Source: an uncultured Nitrosomonas sp. (GTDB taxonomy: Bacteria > Pseudomonadota > Gammaproteobacteria > Burkholderiales > Nitrosomonadaceae). Taken from it: DNA of 64,000 nt. The stretch's first letter is position 1. Each line of letters begins with the position of its first letter. The notes under the pieces are model-generated. The model made no database searches. It was not told the origin of the DNA and worked only from the letters and a program-made list of their open reading frames with translations. The stretch lies in contig CASDLT010000026.1 in NCBI GenBank assembly GCA_949281375.1, positions 1-64,000 on the forward strand. Reading direction: 5' to 3'. A program made the position numbers and the translations under genes. Of this stretch, positions 8,271-17,262 are shown one piece after another.

Positions 8271-10217
8271 ATGCGATTATTTCAATTTTTGTTACTGATG
8301 ATATGTTTTGCGGGCGCGAGCGTGTCTGCACAGGAAAATGGATCTTCTTCCAGCTTATTTTCAAAATTGCAGGGCCTGGGCATCAATCTAGGCCAAACCT
8401 ATCCACAGGAACTGCTGCCGCCGGATGAAGCTTTCAAGATATCGGTTGAAGTTCGCGATGGCAACACCTTGATTGCCAATCTGACGCCAGCGAAAGATTA
8501 TTATTTGTACCGCGACAAGATAACCTTTGTCCCGAAACAGGACGGAACAGCGATCGACAAAGTGCTTTTACCGCCGGGAAAAATGAAGGAAGATTTGACT
8601 TTCGGCCAGACCGAGGTTTACTACAAGCCGATCCAAGCGGTCATTTCCTTGTCGCGGGAGGATCTCTCTGATCAACAACCGCTCACATTGACGGCGACCT
8701 ATCAAGGTTGCAATGAACCCGTCGGAGTTTGTTATGCACCCATTCATAAAGTCGTCGAATTGACGCTGCCCGCCGTGAAAGCCGCCATTGATGCGGTTGC
8801 TGAATCCGTCAGTAGTCCGGCCACTGCCGCCGGGATTGACGCTACGGCTGAACTGTTCCAAATGCCGTCGAAAGCGCCTGCCATCGAAACGGAAGCCTAC
8901 AAAATTGACCAGATGTTTCAAACGGGAGATTTCTGGCTGATCCTGACGGGATTTTTCGGTATCGGTTTGTTGCTGGCGTTCACGCCCTGCGTGTTTCCGA
9001 TGTTTCCGATCTTGTCCGGCATTATCGCCAATCACGGCAAACATGTGACCAAGCAGCATGGATTCATTCTGGCGCTGGCGTATGTCCTCGGAATGGCGAT
9101 CACCTATGCCATTGCCGGTGTGGCTGCGGGCATGTCTGGGGCGATGCTTTCTGCTGCCTTGCAAAATGTGTGGGTATTGGGAACATTTGCACTGATTTTC
9201 GTATTGCTGTCTTTTTCGATGTTTGGATTTTACGAATTGCAATTGCCGGGTTCGCTGCAAACGAAGTTATCGCAGGAAGCCGGGCAGTTGAAAGGTGGAC
9301 AGTTGACCGGCGTTTTTGGCATGGGTGCCTTGTCTGCGCTGATCGTTGGTCCGTGTGTCGCAGCTCCGCTGGCCGGGGCGTTGTTGTATATCAGCCAGAC
9401 CGGAGATGTCGTACTGGGCGGCTCAGCACTGTTCATGATGGCTTTGGGCATGGGCATGCCATTGCTGTTGCTGGGCGCGTCGGCAGGAGCGTTGCTTCCA
9501 AGAGCCGGTGCATGGATGGAATCGATCAAGCGGTTTTTTGGCGTGCTGCTGCTGGGTGTCGCGATCTGGCTGATTTCGCCGGTGATCAATGATGTGGTGC
9601 ATATGTTGTTGTGGGCAGCATTGCTGATCATTTCCGCGATTTATTTGCATGCCATCGACCCGTTGCCCGAAAGAGCTTCCGGATCACAAAAATTTCTCAA
9701 GGGCGTTGGCGTCATTGCTTTGTTGCTTGGAATTGCGTTGTTGATCGGGGTGTTGTCGGGCAGTCGTGATGTTTTGCAACCCTTGTCGAAACTGGGCGTG
9801 ACCAATGCAGGCTCGGCTAGTATGGACATGAACGGAGTAGCGGCTGGAAGTTACCAGAATTTGCCGTTTCAACGCGTTAAGTCGGTGGCTGAATTGGATG
9901 AATACATCCGTCAATCCGAGGATAAATACATCATGGTAAAGTTTTATGCCGACTGGTGTATTTCCTGCAAGGAAATGGAGCGTTTCACGCTATCCGATGC
10001 GCAAGTGCAGTCGCGCTTGCGGGATGTGGTTCTGCTGCAGGTTGATGTGACCGACGGCACGCCGGATGATGCTGCGTTGCTCAAGCGCTTCAAGTTGTTC
10101 GGACCACCTGGGATTTTGTTTATCGATCCTCAGGGAAAGGATGTTCCCGACATCAAAATTATTGGTTTTCTGAACAAAAAGGATTTCTTGACGGTGCTCA
10201 ATGCCGTATTAATCTAA
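8271..10217 (+). CDS. dsbD: Thiol:disulfide interchange protein DsbD
   Basis: Inner-membrane reductase that passes electrons from cytoplasmic thioredoxin to periplasmic partners, including disulfide isomerases and cytochrome c maturation factors. All three redox modules are visible. A signal peptide (to about residue 20) precedes the alpha domain with paired cysteines in GCNEPVGVC. The multi-helix membrane domain has TPCVFPMFPI and VGPCVAAPLAG. The C-terminal thioredoxin domain has ADWCISCKEME. The length of 648 residues is usual. The gene follows cutA and precedes a TlpA-like thioredoxin that DsbD could reduce. In a cytochrome-rich organism this supply would matter for heme attachment. Confidence 0.96.
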   Translation: MRLFQFLLLMICFAGASVSAQENGSSSSLFSKLQGLGINLGQTYPQELLPPDEAFKISVEVRDGNTLIANLTPAKDYYLYRDKITFVPKQDGTAIDKVLLPPGKMKEDLTFGQTEVYYKPIQAVISLSREDLSDQQPLTLTATYQGCNEPVGVCYAPIHKVVELTLPAVKAAIDAVAESVSSPATAAGIDATAELFQMPSKAPAIETEAYKIDQMFQTGDFWLILTGFFGIGLLLAFTPCVFPMFPILSGIIANHGKHVTKQHGFILALAYVLGMAITYAIAGVAAGMSGAMLSAALQNVWVLGTFALIFVLLSFSMFGFYELQLPGSLQTKLSQEAGQLKGGQLTGVFGMGALSALIVGPCVAAPLAGALLYISQTGDVVLGGSALFMMALGMGMPLLLLGASAGALLPRAGAWMESIKRFFGVLLLGVAIWLISPVINDVVHMLLWAALLIISAIYLHAIDPLPERASGSQKFLKGVGVIALLLGIALLIGVLSGSRDVLQPLSKLGVTNAGSASMDMNGVAAGSYQNLPFQRVKSVAELDEYIRQSEDKYIMVKFYADWCISCKEMERFTLSDAQVQSRLRDVVLLQVDVTDGTPDDAALLKRFKLFGPPGILFIDPQGKDVPDIKIIGFLNKKDFLTVLNAVLI

Positions 10218-10241
10218 GCTGCCTTTCACGATAAGGTTACA

Positions 10242-10352
10242 ATGAGTCCATTCAACCAGATTCCAGGTCGATTGCAGGAACGCATTAGCCGCTTGGCTTG
10301 CCGCATATCAGGTTGTCATAAGTGCATTTCTGCATCTCCAATTGAAAGGTAA
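10242..10352 (+). CDS. Possible small protein of 36 aa between dsbD and the thioredoxin gene
   Basis: An ATG with AAGG seven bases upstream opens a 37-codon frame ending just inside the ribosome-binding site of the next gene. The peptide has a basic, cysteine-bearing centre (LACRISGCHKC). The position allows translational coupling to the TlpA-like gene. There is no family match I know of, so it may be chance. Confidence 0.3.
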   Translation: MSPFNQIPGRLQERISRLACRISGCHKCISASPIER

Positions 10353-10356
10353 ATCG

Positions 10357-10917
10357 ATGTCAATATTGAAACAAATCGTGTTGTATGCCGCGGTAGCGGC
10401 AGTGTCACTGGGTGCGGGTATCTGGGCGCGAAACCATTTCAGCGCTGTCCCGCAAATTCCTTTGACCGATGAAATCAGCCAGGAAGGTGCCAAGGCCCTT
10501 CTTGCGGCGAATCTGCCCGATATCCAGGGCCAAGATCAGGCGATATCGCAATGGCTGGGGAAAGTGATGGTCGTTAATTTTTGGGCAACCTGGTGTATTC
10601 CATGTCAGGAGGAAATTCCAGAATTCATTGAAACACAGAAAAAATTCGGTGATCAGGGTCTGGTATTCGTCGGAATTGCGCTCGATCAGACGGACAAAGT
10701 CAAAACGTTCAGCCAGGACTTCGGCATCAATTATCCGGTGCTGGTGGGTAGCATGAGCGCGTGGTCTTTGGTTGAAGCGGCCGGGAACAAAATGTCGGTG
10801 CTGCCGTATACGGTAATCATCAATCGTTCCGGTGAAATTGTCGAAACCTATCTGGGGCGGGTCAATCAGGATAAGCTTGAGAAGGTGGTGGCTCCGCTAT
10901 TGAAGGAAAAGGCATAG
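10357..10917 (+). CDS. TlpA-like membrane-anchored thioredoxin
   Basis: Periplasmic thiol reductase of the TlpA/ResA group. The chosen ATG has GAAAGG seven bases upstream. The track's TTG start five codons earlier is less likely. An N-terminal hydrophobic segment (ILKQIVLYAAVAAVSLGAGIWA) anchors the protein. The active site is WATWCIPCQEE. The conserved cis-proline region is VLPYTVIINRSGEI. The length of about 186 residues is normal. Directly downstream of dsbD, it is the natural recipient of DsbD electrons and probably serves cytochrome c maturation or metal-site assembly. The exact partner is inferred. Confidence 0.9.
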   Translation: MSILKQIVLYAAVAAVSLGAGIWARNHFSAVPQIPLTDEISQEGAKALLAANLPDIQGQDQAISQWLGKVMVVNFWATWCIPCQEEIPEFIETQKKFGDQGLVFVGIALDQTDKVKTFSQDFGINYPVLVGSMSAWSLVEAAGNKMSVLPYTVIINRSGEIVETYLGRVNQDKLEKVVAPLLKEKA

Positions 10918-10970
10918 TTATTAAATCTAACGAAATAGTTGTCTTGAGATTAAAAAAGGAGAAACGAATT

Positions 10971-11504
10971 TTGTTACGTAAAAATTCATTCCTTGAATTG
11001 ATGCTAGTGGTTTTACTGCTGATTTTGACATCGCTTCCGTTGAATGCCGGTGAACTTTCAAACGAGAAGCGATTGGATGAAGTTGCTGGGCGTGGTTCTC
11101 ATGTGATGCCTTTTGGATTAGAAAAAACTACTCATGTTTTTTCCAAAACGAATACAGGTGGCATTCAGCAAGTTCTGGTGAATGAAAAATCCGATGACGA
11201 ACAAATTCGCCTGATACGGTTGCACTTATCGGAAATTGCGAAGGAATTCCAGAAAGGCGATTATTCAAAACCGGAAAAAATTCATGATGCTACCATGCCT
11301 GGACTGGTGGAGTTGAAAGCGGCCAAGCCCGGCCAGATAAGAATTGCGTATAAAGAGCTGCCTGATGGCGCGGAAATCACCTATTCCACACATATCGAAC
11401 AACTCAAACTGGCCATTCACCGATGGTTCGATGCCCAGTTAAGCGACCACGCCCGTCATGCCGTGCCGGGGCACCCGCATGATTCTAGTCATCATCACCA
11501 TTAG
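10971..11504 (+). CDS. Exported protein of unknown function with His-rich tail
   Basis: The track start (TTG at 10944) lacks a ribosome-binding site. A TTG at 10971 has AAGGAG nine bases upstream and gives a clean signal peptide (LELMLVVLLLILTSLPLNAG), so I use it. The mature protein is about 150 residues with no cysteines. It contains the segments MPFGLEKTTHVFSKT and IHDATMPGLVELKAAKPGQI, and ends in HPHDSSHHHH. I recognise a conserved hypothetical type but no named domain. The His-rich tail could bind Cu, Ni or Zn in the periplasm. It is followed by crcB after nine bases, so the two are probably co-transcribed. Confidence 0.7.
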   Translation: MLRKNSFLELMLVVLLLILTSLPLNAGELSNEKRLDEVAGRGSHVMPFGLEKTTHVFSKTNTGGIQQVLVNEKSDDEQIRLIRLHLSEIAKEFQKGDYSKPEKIHDATMPGLVELKAAKPGQIRIAYKELPDGAEITYSTHIEQLKLAIHRWFDAQLSDHARHAVPGHPHDSSHHHH

Positions 11505-11513
11505 TAGTAGGAG

Positions 11514-11936
11514 ATGGCAAAACATGGTCAATCCGATCGCGCGAGAATTTATATTTTCAATGCGATAACTGCCATCTGTTTGGGGGCATCTCTTGGCGCC
11601 GTCCTGCGCTGGCTGCTGGGCATGTCGCTCAATGCACTTTTTCCGGCCATTCCACTTGGCACACTGTCGGCGAATCTGATCGGTGGTTACCTGATCGGCA
11701 TCGCGCTCGCCATATTCGCCCATCATCCCAGCCTAGCACCCGAGTGGCGCCTGTTTGTCATCACCGGTTTTTTGGGAGGGCTGACCACCTTTTCGACATT
11801 TTCCGCTGAGGTCACCACATTGATTCAAGAAGGACGAATGCTGTGGGCGGCAGGTGCGATCAGTGCGCATGTGATTGGTTCGCTGGCGATGACAATGCTT
11901 GGACTGGCGACCGTTTCCGCGTTCAAAGCCCTCTGA
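11514..11936 (+). CDS. crcB: Fluoride ion channel FluC/CrcB
   Basis: Small dual-topology membrane protein that lets fluoride leave the cell. Four hydrophobic helices are visible, with the family signature [15 protein letters not shown] and an N-terminal [10 protein letters not shown]. The length of 140 residues is slightly above the usual 120-130 because of a charged N-terminal extension ([13 protein letters not shown]). TAGGAG lies just before the ATG. The DUF190 gene follows after 16 bases, an arrangement seen in many genomes. I find no convincing fluoride riboswitch. Confidence 0.95.
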   Translation: MAKHGQSDRARIYIFNAITAICLGASLGAVLRWLLGMSLNALFPAIPLGTLSANLIGGYLIGIALAIFAHHPSLAPEWRLFVITGFLGGLTTFSTFSAEVTTLIQEGRMLWAAGAISAHVIGSLAMTMLGLATVSAFKAL

Positions 11937-11952
11937 CCTCAGGGAGAATGCC

Positions 11953-12279
11953 ATGAAAGGCTATCAGCTGACTTTCTTCACCCAGCAAGACCGCCAGCAC
12001 AATCACGCGCCGCTCGGTGAATGGCTGCTGCAAGCGGCCATGAAACTGGGCATTGGCGGCGCCACACTGATCGTTGCCACAGAGGGCTTCGGGCATGACC
12101 GCAGATTGCACGCCGCGCATTTCTTTGAACTGGCCGATCAGCCAATTGAAGTGACGATGGCTGTTAGCGAACAGCAGGCAGAACGCATGTTTGAATACCT
12201 GGAGCAGGAAAGCGTGAAGGTGTTCTATGTCAAAACGCCGATCGAGTTCGGCGTGACGGGAACATCGCGGTGCGATTGA
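11953..12279 (+). CDS. DUF190 family protein, CrcB partner
   Basis: Soluble protein of 108 aa of the DUF190 family, frequently encoded beside CrcB. The ORF track begins earlier, but the ATG at 11953 has AGGGAGA in front and gives the family start MKGYQLTFFTQQ. The conserved core is GIGGATLIVATEGFGHD, and a later segment reads PIEVTMAVSEQQAERMFEYL. The fold is PII/CutA-like, suggesting a trimeric regulator, possibly of the fluoride channel. That role is inferred from co-occurrence. Confidence 0.88.
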   Translation: MKGYQLTFFTQQDRQHNHAPLGEWLLQAAMKLGIGGATLIVATEGFGHDRRLHAAHFFELADQPIEVTMAVSEQQAERMFEYLEQESVKVFYVKTPIEFGVTGTSRCD

Positions 12280-12381
12280 AGGCTCCTCGTTCTTTGCCTG
12301 ACCCTGTTTCAAGAACGGTTGCGGCCGAGCATGCACGGCTGATAAAGTCAGGCTCCGATTTTGATTATCAAGGAGCTATCA

Positions 12382-12870
12382 GTGCAAAAACTATCCATGA
12401 TCATGACTTGCTGGCTGATTTCCACATCAGCCATGGCAGCAGATAAAGACAGCAGGGAAATACTTATGCTCTCCGAAGCGCAGCGCGGGCATGTCTTGCA
12501 GGAAATGCGCGGATTGCTGGCAGGCACGCAAGAGATTGTAGCTGCATTGTCTAAGGATGATATGGCCGCCGTCTCCAAAGCCGCCCGTCCTCTGGGATTG
12601 GGCATGGCGCACAAAGCCGAGGATCATCTGAAAGACGCATTGCCTAAGGCGTTCATGCAGCTTGGCATGTCCCTGCATCAGCATTTCGATCAAATTGCCG
12701 CGGATGCAGACGCAAGGAAAGACCCGAAGCTCACGCTGCGGCAGTTGAGCGATGCCATGAGCAAATGCCTTGCCTGTCACGATGCCTATCAAATCAGCAC
12801 GGCATCGACACCCGGACAGCCGGCGCAAGCCGAGGAACATCAGCATCAACATCAGGGCCACTCTCATTAA
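12382..12870 (+). CDS. Periplasmic single-heme cytochrome with His-rich C-terminus
   Basis: A GTG start with AAGGAG seven bases upstream is preferred to the upstream TTG of the track. A short signal peptide ends near SAMA. The mature protein is helical. KCLACH near residue 138 is a c-type heme site placed close to the C-terminus, as in cytochrome c' four-helix bundles, and methionines and histidines lie in helices before it. The last 20 residues are very His-rich (EEHQHQHQGHSH). A cytochrome c'-like role in NO or electron handling is possible but not shown. The gene has its own leader and is convergent with the broken methyltransferase. Confidence 0.75.
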   Translation: MQKLSMIMTCWLISTSAMAADKDSREILMLSEAQRGHVLQEMRGLLAGTQEIVAALSKDDMAAVSKAARPLGLGMAHKAEDHLKDALPKAFMQLGMSLHQHFDQIAADADARKDPKLTLRQLSDAMSKCLACHDAYQISTASTPGQPAQAEEHQHQHQGHSH

Positions 12871-12894
12871 TGCTGACAGAGTAAAACCCAGCCT

Positions 12895-13688
12895 TCAAGA
12901 TTTTTCCGTTTCGAACAATATGGCTTGCATCGGGTAACGCATCGGGTTCGAGCCATATTCTTTTGTGAAAGCTTCCGTCAACGCCGTGATGATTTCTTCC
13001 GGATCGACGCTACCGCGATCCCTGATTTCAAACAGCAGAGGTGAATACACCAAAGCGCGCGCAAAGGACGGCACATCGAAAATATCGTATTCATGGCGGT
13101 GAACCGAGATGACGATGGGATCAAAACCGGTATTTATCAGCGATTCCTTGATAGGATCGATCTGATGGCAGGAAACAGGGCTGCACAGAAACCGGGGTGT
13201 ATTCGACGGAAAAAATTGTTTCAATATTTCAAAGCTCAAACTGGCGAACGGATTGTAGCGCTCGGAATCCCAGACTCCGAACAGGTAGCGGCTGTTGCGC
13301 TTCAATACCCGATATGTCTCGCGGAAGGCCGTTTCGGGATCGAAAAACATGATGCCGAACTGACACACCACTGCATCGAACGCTTCGTCATCGAATGGCA
13401 GCGCGGTAGCATCGGCGTTCTGGAATGTGATCTGTTCACTGGGAAGAAATTCGCTGCGCGCCAGATCCATCATCGAATCGCTGATGTCGATCGCGGTCAG
13501 ACGGGCTCCTTGGGCAGTAAATTGCGCAAATGCCGGGTGACGATGCCGGTGCCGGCGGCGATCTCCAGCACATCACTGGGCGATCGTTCCGCAATGCGCC
13601 GTGCGGTGTCGTGGCCAAAGTGCTCGAACAGCATCGGGCCCAGATCGCGATCGTAAGGGATGACGACTTTGTCAGCATACGTTGTCAT
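12895..13688 (-). pseudogene. Class I SAM-dependent methyltransferase with a one-base frameshift
   Basis: Two overlapping reading frames together make one methyltransferase of about 264 aa. The first frame (13688 down to 13497) has the SAM motif VLEIAAGTGIVTRHL and runs into a stop just after LLPKEPV. The second frame continues with RLTAIDISDSMMDLARSEF, the expected motif II, then DAVVCQFGIMFFDPETAF and VLKRNSRYLFGVWDS. One extra G in AAGGAGCCC would restore the reading LLPKGARLTAID. The lesion is thus a single-base deletion in a short G run, either a real recent mutation or a sequencing error. The substrate is unknown. Confidence 0.8.
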
Positions 13689-14239
13689 AACATGTTCTCC
13701 ACAAAATCAAATTATAAAGCAAGCCTGACCGATCATCTCAAGGCATTGATTAGACGCCGCTGCAACAGCAAACATCCGAGTGGCATGAATTATGAGTCGC
13801 CGGGATCCGGTATCAGAATGTTTGTCTTAAATTGTTTTTCATCATTTGTCGGTTGTGACGGTCGAACTGCTGCCTGGAGCGCTGGTTCAGCGACCTGGAA
13901 AACTGGAATCCGATTACGCTGTAAATGTTCGGCTGTCAGCCATTCGACGATCGCCATTCCGGCCGCTTCGCAAAACTGCCGTCCGCAAAAAAAAACCGTC
14001 ATTGTGAATATGAATGCGGTAAGATGCTTTTCAGGAATGGAATGCTTTGTGCACTCACATAGATGCGGGCTACTCTGTCCATCAATACCTCGCATTCTGA
14101 TTTTTGCGAATACTTACCGGAGAATTCAAAAGCTTGTAATTTTGAGTTGAATGAGGTTACTGAAGGTGGTACAGCAAGGTTCAACAATCTGAATGTGACG
14201 AGGGACATTTTTCCGATAATCAATTAGGAGAACCTCATC
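13689..14239. other. 550-base spacer with one doubtful minus-strand ORF
   Basis: Between the methyltransferase and the BON lipoprotein. The best frame is a minus-strand ORF (13790-14095) whose internal ATG gives MTVFFCGRQFCEAAGMAIVE and a 70-residue product. It crosses a run of nine A/T bases and has no ribosome-binding site or known domain. The plus-strand 206-codon ORF across this region is low-complexity in meaning and overlaps the methyltransferase antisense. The last 90 bases before 14240 are likely the promoter and leader of the BON gene. Confidence 0.3.
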
Positions 14240-14593
14240 ATGATACAGATCCAGCAGCAGCAACTAGTCAATCAATCGTTCCCGATTGTACTTTTCATCA
14301 TTCTGCAAACATTCCTTTTTTCGGGCTGCACATCCACCCCAGCCTTTGAGGGAGCGCAGGAACGCTATGATGATATTATGATCACCACCCAGATCCATGA
14401 AGCCATTCTCGATGATCTATCCCTCCGGCCTTTCGATATCAATGTCAGGACCACTAAAGGCATCGTGGAGCTGAGCGGCACCGTCAATACCCGCGACGAT
14501 ATGGACAAGGCCATGGCGATTGCCCGCAGTGTCAAAGGTATTCGTTTTATCAAGAACGACATGAGAACGGCAGGAACTGGCGATTACAACTAA
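14240..14593 (+). CDS. BON-domain lipoprotein
   Basis: AGGAGAACCTCATC precedes the ATG. The N-terminus ends in the lipobox FSGC near residue 30, so the protein is lipid-anchored. A single BON domain fills the rest: AILDDLSLRPFDINVRTTKG, then the family hallmark VELSGTVNTRDDMDKAMAIA and VKGIRFIKNDM. BON proteins (OsmY, DolP) associate with phospholipid membranes and help envelope integrity under stress. The protein has one BON domain where DolP has two, so the exact role is open. It stands alone with its own leader. Confidence 0.88.
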   Translation: MIQIQQQQLVNQSFPIVLFIILQTFLFSGCTSTPAFEGAQERYDDIMITTQIHEAILDDLSLRPFDINVRTTKGIVELSGTVNTRDDMDKAMAIARSVKGIRFIKNDMRTAGTGDYN

Positions 14594-14831
14594 TGCTCAG
14601 GAAATTCTGGAAAGGTGGCAAGTCATGATCAAGCAAAGCGAAATCAGGATACTAAATACAGTAGTTTTTAGAACTTCCTGGGGAAAGTTTTAAACATGTG
14701 CACCGCTCATCGCTCGCTATCCTTTTCAGATTTTCCTGACACGTTGGCGCTTAGCTCTGAAGTTCAATCCTCAACGTAAGGAGTTTCGGGATTGATCGGG
14801 AAGACGATCTGTTCAAGCCGATGGAGCTGAG

Positions 14832-15218
14832 ATGTCCTTAGCAGATGCCATACTTATTATTCATTTTTTCTACGTTCTGTTTGTTGTAGGCAGCCTGCCC
14901 GTCATTTGGTTGGGCGCGCGACTCAAATGGTCACTTGTCCATAATCGCTGGTTCCGGTATTTGCATCTGGCAGCGATTGGAGTCGTCGTCGTTGAATCTC
15001 TGCTAGGCGTCGTTTGCCCGTTAACAGTCTGGGAAAGCAGCTTGCGTCAGATTGAGATGGATCGAAGTTTTCTGCAGTACTGGATTCATAACATCATGTT
15101 CTACAATGTGACGGAAGGTATTTTGACAGTGGTGTACGTTTTGTTTGCAGCTTTGGTTGCTGCAACTTTTATATGGGTGCCGGTGGATCCGAAACGCAAA
15201 GATGCCGAATTATCCTGA
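14832..15218 (+). CDS. DUF2784 family membrane protein
   Basis: Four-helix inner-membrane protein of 128 aa, family DUF2784, function unknown. It begins [20 protein letters not shown], typical of the family, and shows [24 protein letters not shown], the most conserved stretch with its Cys and Glu. A tail KRKDAELS ends the protein. GATGGAGCTGAG provides a ribosome-binding site. It is convergent with ttcA, and the two coding regions overlap by nine bases at their 3' ends. Confidence 0.88.
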   Translation: MSLADAILIIHFFYVLFVVGSLPVIWLGARLKWSLVHNRWFRYLHLAAIGVVVVESLLGVVCPLTVWESSLRQIEMDRSFLQYWIHNIMFYNVTEGILTVVYVLFAALVAATFIWVPVDPKRKDAELS

Positions 15219-16109
15219 TAGGGATTCGGTTTCTTCAGTGGCGGGCGTGAGCATTTCTTCAATGGTGGGCTCAAAGGTTTCTTCGTCAAAAGCGGTATCG
15301 CCATCCTTGAAAGGTTGCCCTTGTGGTTTTAAATTGACGAAATCATAACGGCTAGTGTCGGCTAAATGCGATAACTGGATGTTTTGCAGGGATCGGAACA
15401 TCGTTTCCAACCGGCCGGGAAATTTTTTGTCCCAATGCTGCATCATTTCTTTGATGACTTGCCGTTGCAGATTTTTCTGCGAGCCGCAGAGATTGCAGGG
15501 AATGATTGGAAAATCGGCAAGTCCCGCATAGGTTTCCAAATCTTTTTCTTTGCAATACGCGAGCGGGCGAATGACGATGTGCTTGCCGTCGTCGCTGATC
15601 AGCTTTGGCGGCATGGCTTTCAGTTTTCCGCCATAGAACATATTGAGAAACAGGGTTTCGAGTATATCGTCCCGGTGATGGCCCAGCGCTATCTTGGTGG
15701 CGCCGAGCTCGCTCGCGACCCGGTACAGAACGCCGCGTCGCAGTCGCGAGCACAGGCTGCAAGTGGTTTTTCCGTCTGCAATCACGCGTTTGACGACACT
15801 GTAAGTATCCTGCTCGATGATCCGAAACGGCATGCCGATTTTGCTCAAGTAAGTGGGTAATACTTCTTCTGGGAACCCCGGCTGCTTCTGATCCAGATTC
15901 ACCGCAATCAATTCAAAATCCAACGGTGCATGTGCCTGCAGGTTGCGCAGAATATCGAGTAGCGCATAACTATCCTTGCCGCCCGATAAGCATACCATGA
16001 CACGATCTCCCGCTTCGATCATGTTGAAATCGGCAATGGCCGTTCCTACTAGCCGACGAATGCGTTTTTGTAATTTATTGGCGTTATAGAGTGTTTTTTT
16101 CTGCATCAT
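15210..16109 (-). CDS. ttcA: tRNA 2-thiocytidine biosynthesis protein TtcA
   Basis: ATP-dependent iron-sulfur enzyme that thiolates cytidine 32 of tRNA. The PP-loop motif is [10 protein letters not shown] near residue 46. The Fe-S and catalytic cysteines lie in [13 protein letters not shown] and [12 protein letters not shown]. The conserved [16 protein letters not shown] stretch is present. The length of 299 residues is usual. Two adjacent ATG codons at the start are possible and no strong ribosome-binding site is visible. Sulfur comes from a cysteine desulfurase, but there is no sign of operon linkage to the sulfur island further on. Confidence 0.95.
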   Translation of the reverse strand: MMQKKTLYNANKLQKRIRRLVGTAIADFNMIEAGDRVMVCLSGGKDSYALLDILRNLQAHAPLDFELIAVNLDQKQPGFPEEVLPTYLSKIGMPFRIIEQDTYSVVKRVIADGKTTCSLCSRLRRGVLYRVASELGATKIALGHHRDDILETLFLNMFYGGKLKAMPPKLISDDGKHIVIRPLAYCKEKDLETYAGLADFPIIPCNLCGSQKNLQRQVIKEMMQHWDKKFPGRLETMFRSLQNIQLSHLADTSRYDFVNLKPQGQPFKDGDTAFDEETFEPTIEEMLTPATEETESLSG

Positions 16110-16264
16110 TTTTTATCAGTGCATCGTAAAAATTATTCAGTTTTGTGAGTGAGCGTTCTAAATCTTATGGCAGAATATCAATGAAACGCATGGAACAATT
16201 TGGCATCAACAACTTCTAACAATGTCGAATGAACGGGCTCAGGAATAATTTCAAGGAGAATTGT

Positions 16265-16714
16265 ATGAACAAGCGCCTTATGATTATACCATTTGTAACC
16301 TTGATCCTGCTTTCAGCCAATAGTTACTCCGCTACCGAAGCAATCGATATCGGTCATCCGGGCGATGTTGGCAAAGTTACCCGGACTATTGACTTGTCTC
16401 AGGTGGATAATCGGTTTCTACCGGCAGAAATTACTGTTGAAGAAGGGGAAACCATACGATTCGAGATTAAAAACAACGGAAGCAGCAGGCATGAAATGCT
16501 CATTGGTTCGATGGCGGACCTGAAGGAAGTTGCCGGCATGCGACACAAGTTTCCCGATAAAGCGCATGATGAAGCGAATCTTATGCGGCTCGAACCGGGG
16601 GAACAAAAACAATTAGTTTGGCAATTTTCGAGCGCTGGCATAGTGAATTTTGCATGCCCGCTGCCAGGCCATTTCAAAAAAATGCGTGGAATAATCACTG
16701 TGGAGAAAAAATGA
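16265..16714 (+). CDS. Periplasmic cupredoxin
   Basis: A blue-copper fold protein of 149 aa. The ATG at 16265 with AAGGAG seven bases upstream is preferred to the upstream track start, and a signal peptide ends near SYSA. Copper ligands can be read as the His in SSRHEML and the Cys, His and Met in CPLPGHFKKM, a full type 1 site. It starts a coupled run with the DUF411 protein (ATGA overlap) and a cytochrome c lipoprotein. This layout suggests copper handling or electron transfer. It resembles CopI-type copper-tolerance cupredoxins more than azurin, but that is an impression. Confidence 0.85.
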   Translation: MNKRLMIIPFVTLILLSANSYSATEAIDIGHPGDVGKVTRTIDLSQVDNRFLPAEITVEEGETIRFEIKNNGSSRHEMLIGSMADLKEVAGMRHKFPDKAHDEANLMRLEPGEQKQLVWQFSSAGIVNFACPLPGHFKKMRGIITVEKK

Positions 16715-17247
16715 GAAAACAAATCGGGACTCTGGTTACAGGGTCAATCATGATGATGGGACTGCTGGGCGTCGCATCGCACGCCGGTGCAACGGCTACC
16801 GTTGAAGTCTATAAAAGCCCAACCTGCGGATGTTGCGCAAAATGGGTGGACCATATGCGGGATCATGGCTTTACCGTCAATACTCACGATGTCGGCAATA
16901 AAGAAATGAGAAAAAAATCGGGTATTTCTGAATCGCTGGGTTCATGTCATACCGCCCTGGTGAATGGATATGCGATTGAAGGGCATGTGCCGGCGCCTGA
17001 CATTATCCGTTTGCTGAAAGAAAAGCCAAAAGCCGTGGGCCTTTCGGTACCGGATATGCCGCATGGAACGCCCGGCATGGAAGGAGCCAGAAGCGATCCT
17101 TACAATGTGCTATTGATCAAGGAACGCAATGAGGAGCGCAAGGACACCACGATCTATAACCGCTATGATCCGCATGCCAAGAAAGCACAGACTGTGCAAC
17201 CCGCAGCAGATGCTGAGAAAAATAGCTCTGTCATGCGGTTGAAATAA
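16711..17247 (+). CDS. DUF411 copper-associated periplasmic protein
   Basis: Its ATG overlaps the stop of the cupredoxin gene (ATGA), so translation is coupled. The longer track start lies inside the cupredoxin gene and is rejected. A signal peptide ends near SHAGA. The DUF411 core follows with the metal-binding motif SPTCGCCAKWVDHMRDHGF near residue 37, then SCHTALVNGYAIEGHVPAPDI and the GLSVPDMPHGTPGME segment. DUF411 proteins are often next to copper-resistance genes. The C-terminal 50 residues (ERNEERKDTTIYNRYDPHAK) are an extra polar tail. The copper role is inferred from family and neighbours. Confidence 0.87.
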   Translation: MRKQIGTLVTGSIMMMGLLGVASHAGATATVEVYKSPTCGCCAKWVDHMRDHGFTVNTHDVGNKEMRKKSGISESLGSCHTALVNGYAIEGHVPAPDIIRLLKEKPKAVGLSVPDMPHGTPGMEGARSDPYNVLLIKERNEERKDTTIYNRYDPHAKKAQTVQPAADAEKNSSVMRLK

Positions 17248-17262
17248 TTCTGGCTGTTGTCT

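Noticed and set aside
8568-9260. 230-codon minus-strand ORF in the track
   Set aside because: It lies wholly inside dsbD, has Gln/Arg/His-rich shadow composition and no ribosome-binding site.
11500-11525. Possible fluoride riboswitch before crcB (GGAGATGG)
   Set aside because: Only the short GGAGATGG is present, it serves as ribosome-binding site, and no pseudoknot partner or room for the aptamer exists.
13530-14150. 206-codon plus-strand ORF
   Set aside because: Its first part is antisense to the methyltransferase SAM motif, and the rest has no protein-like features.
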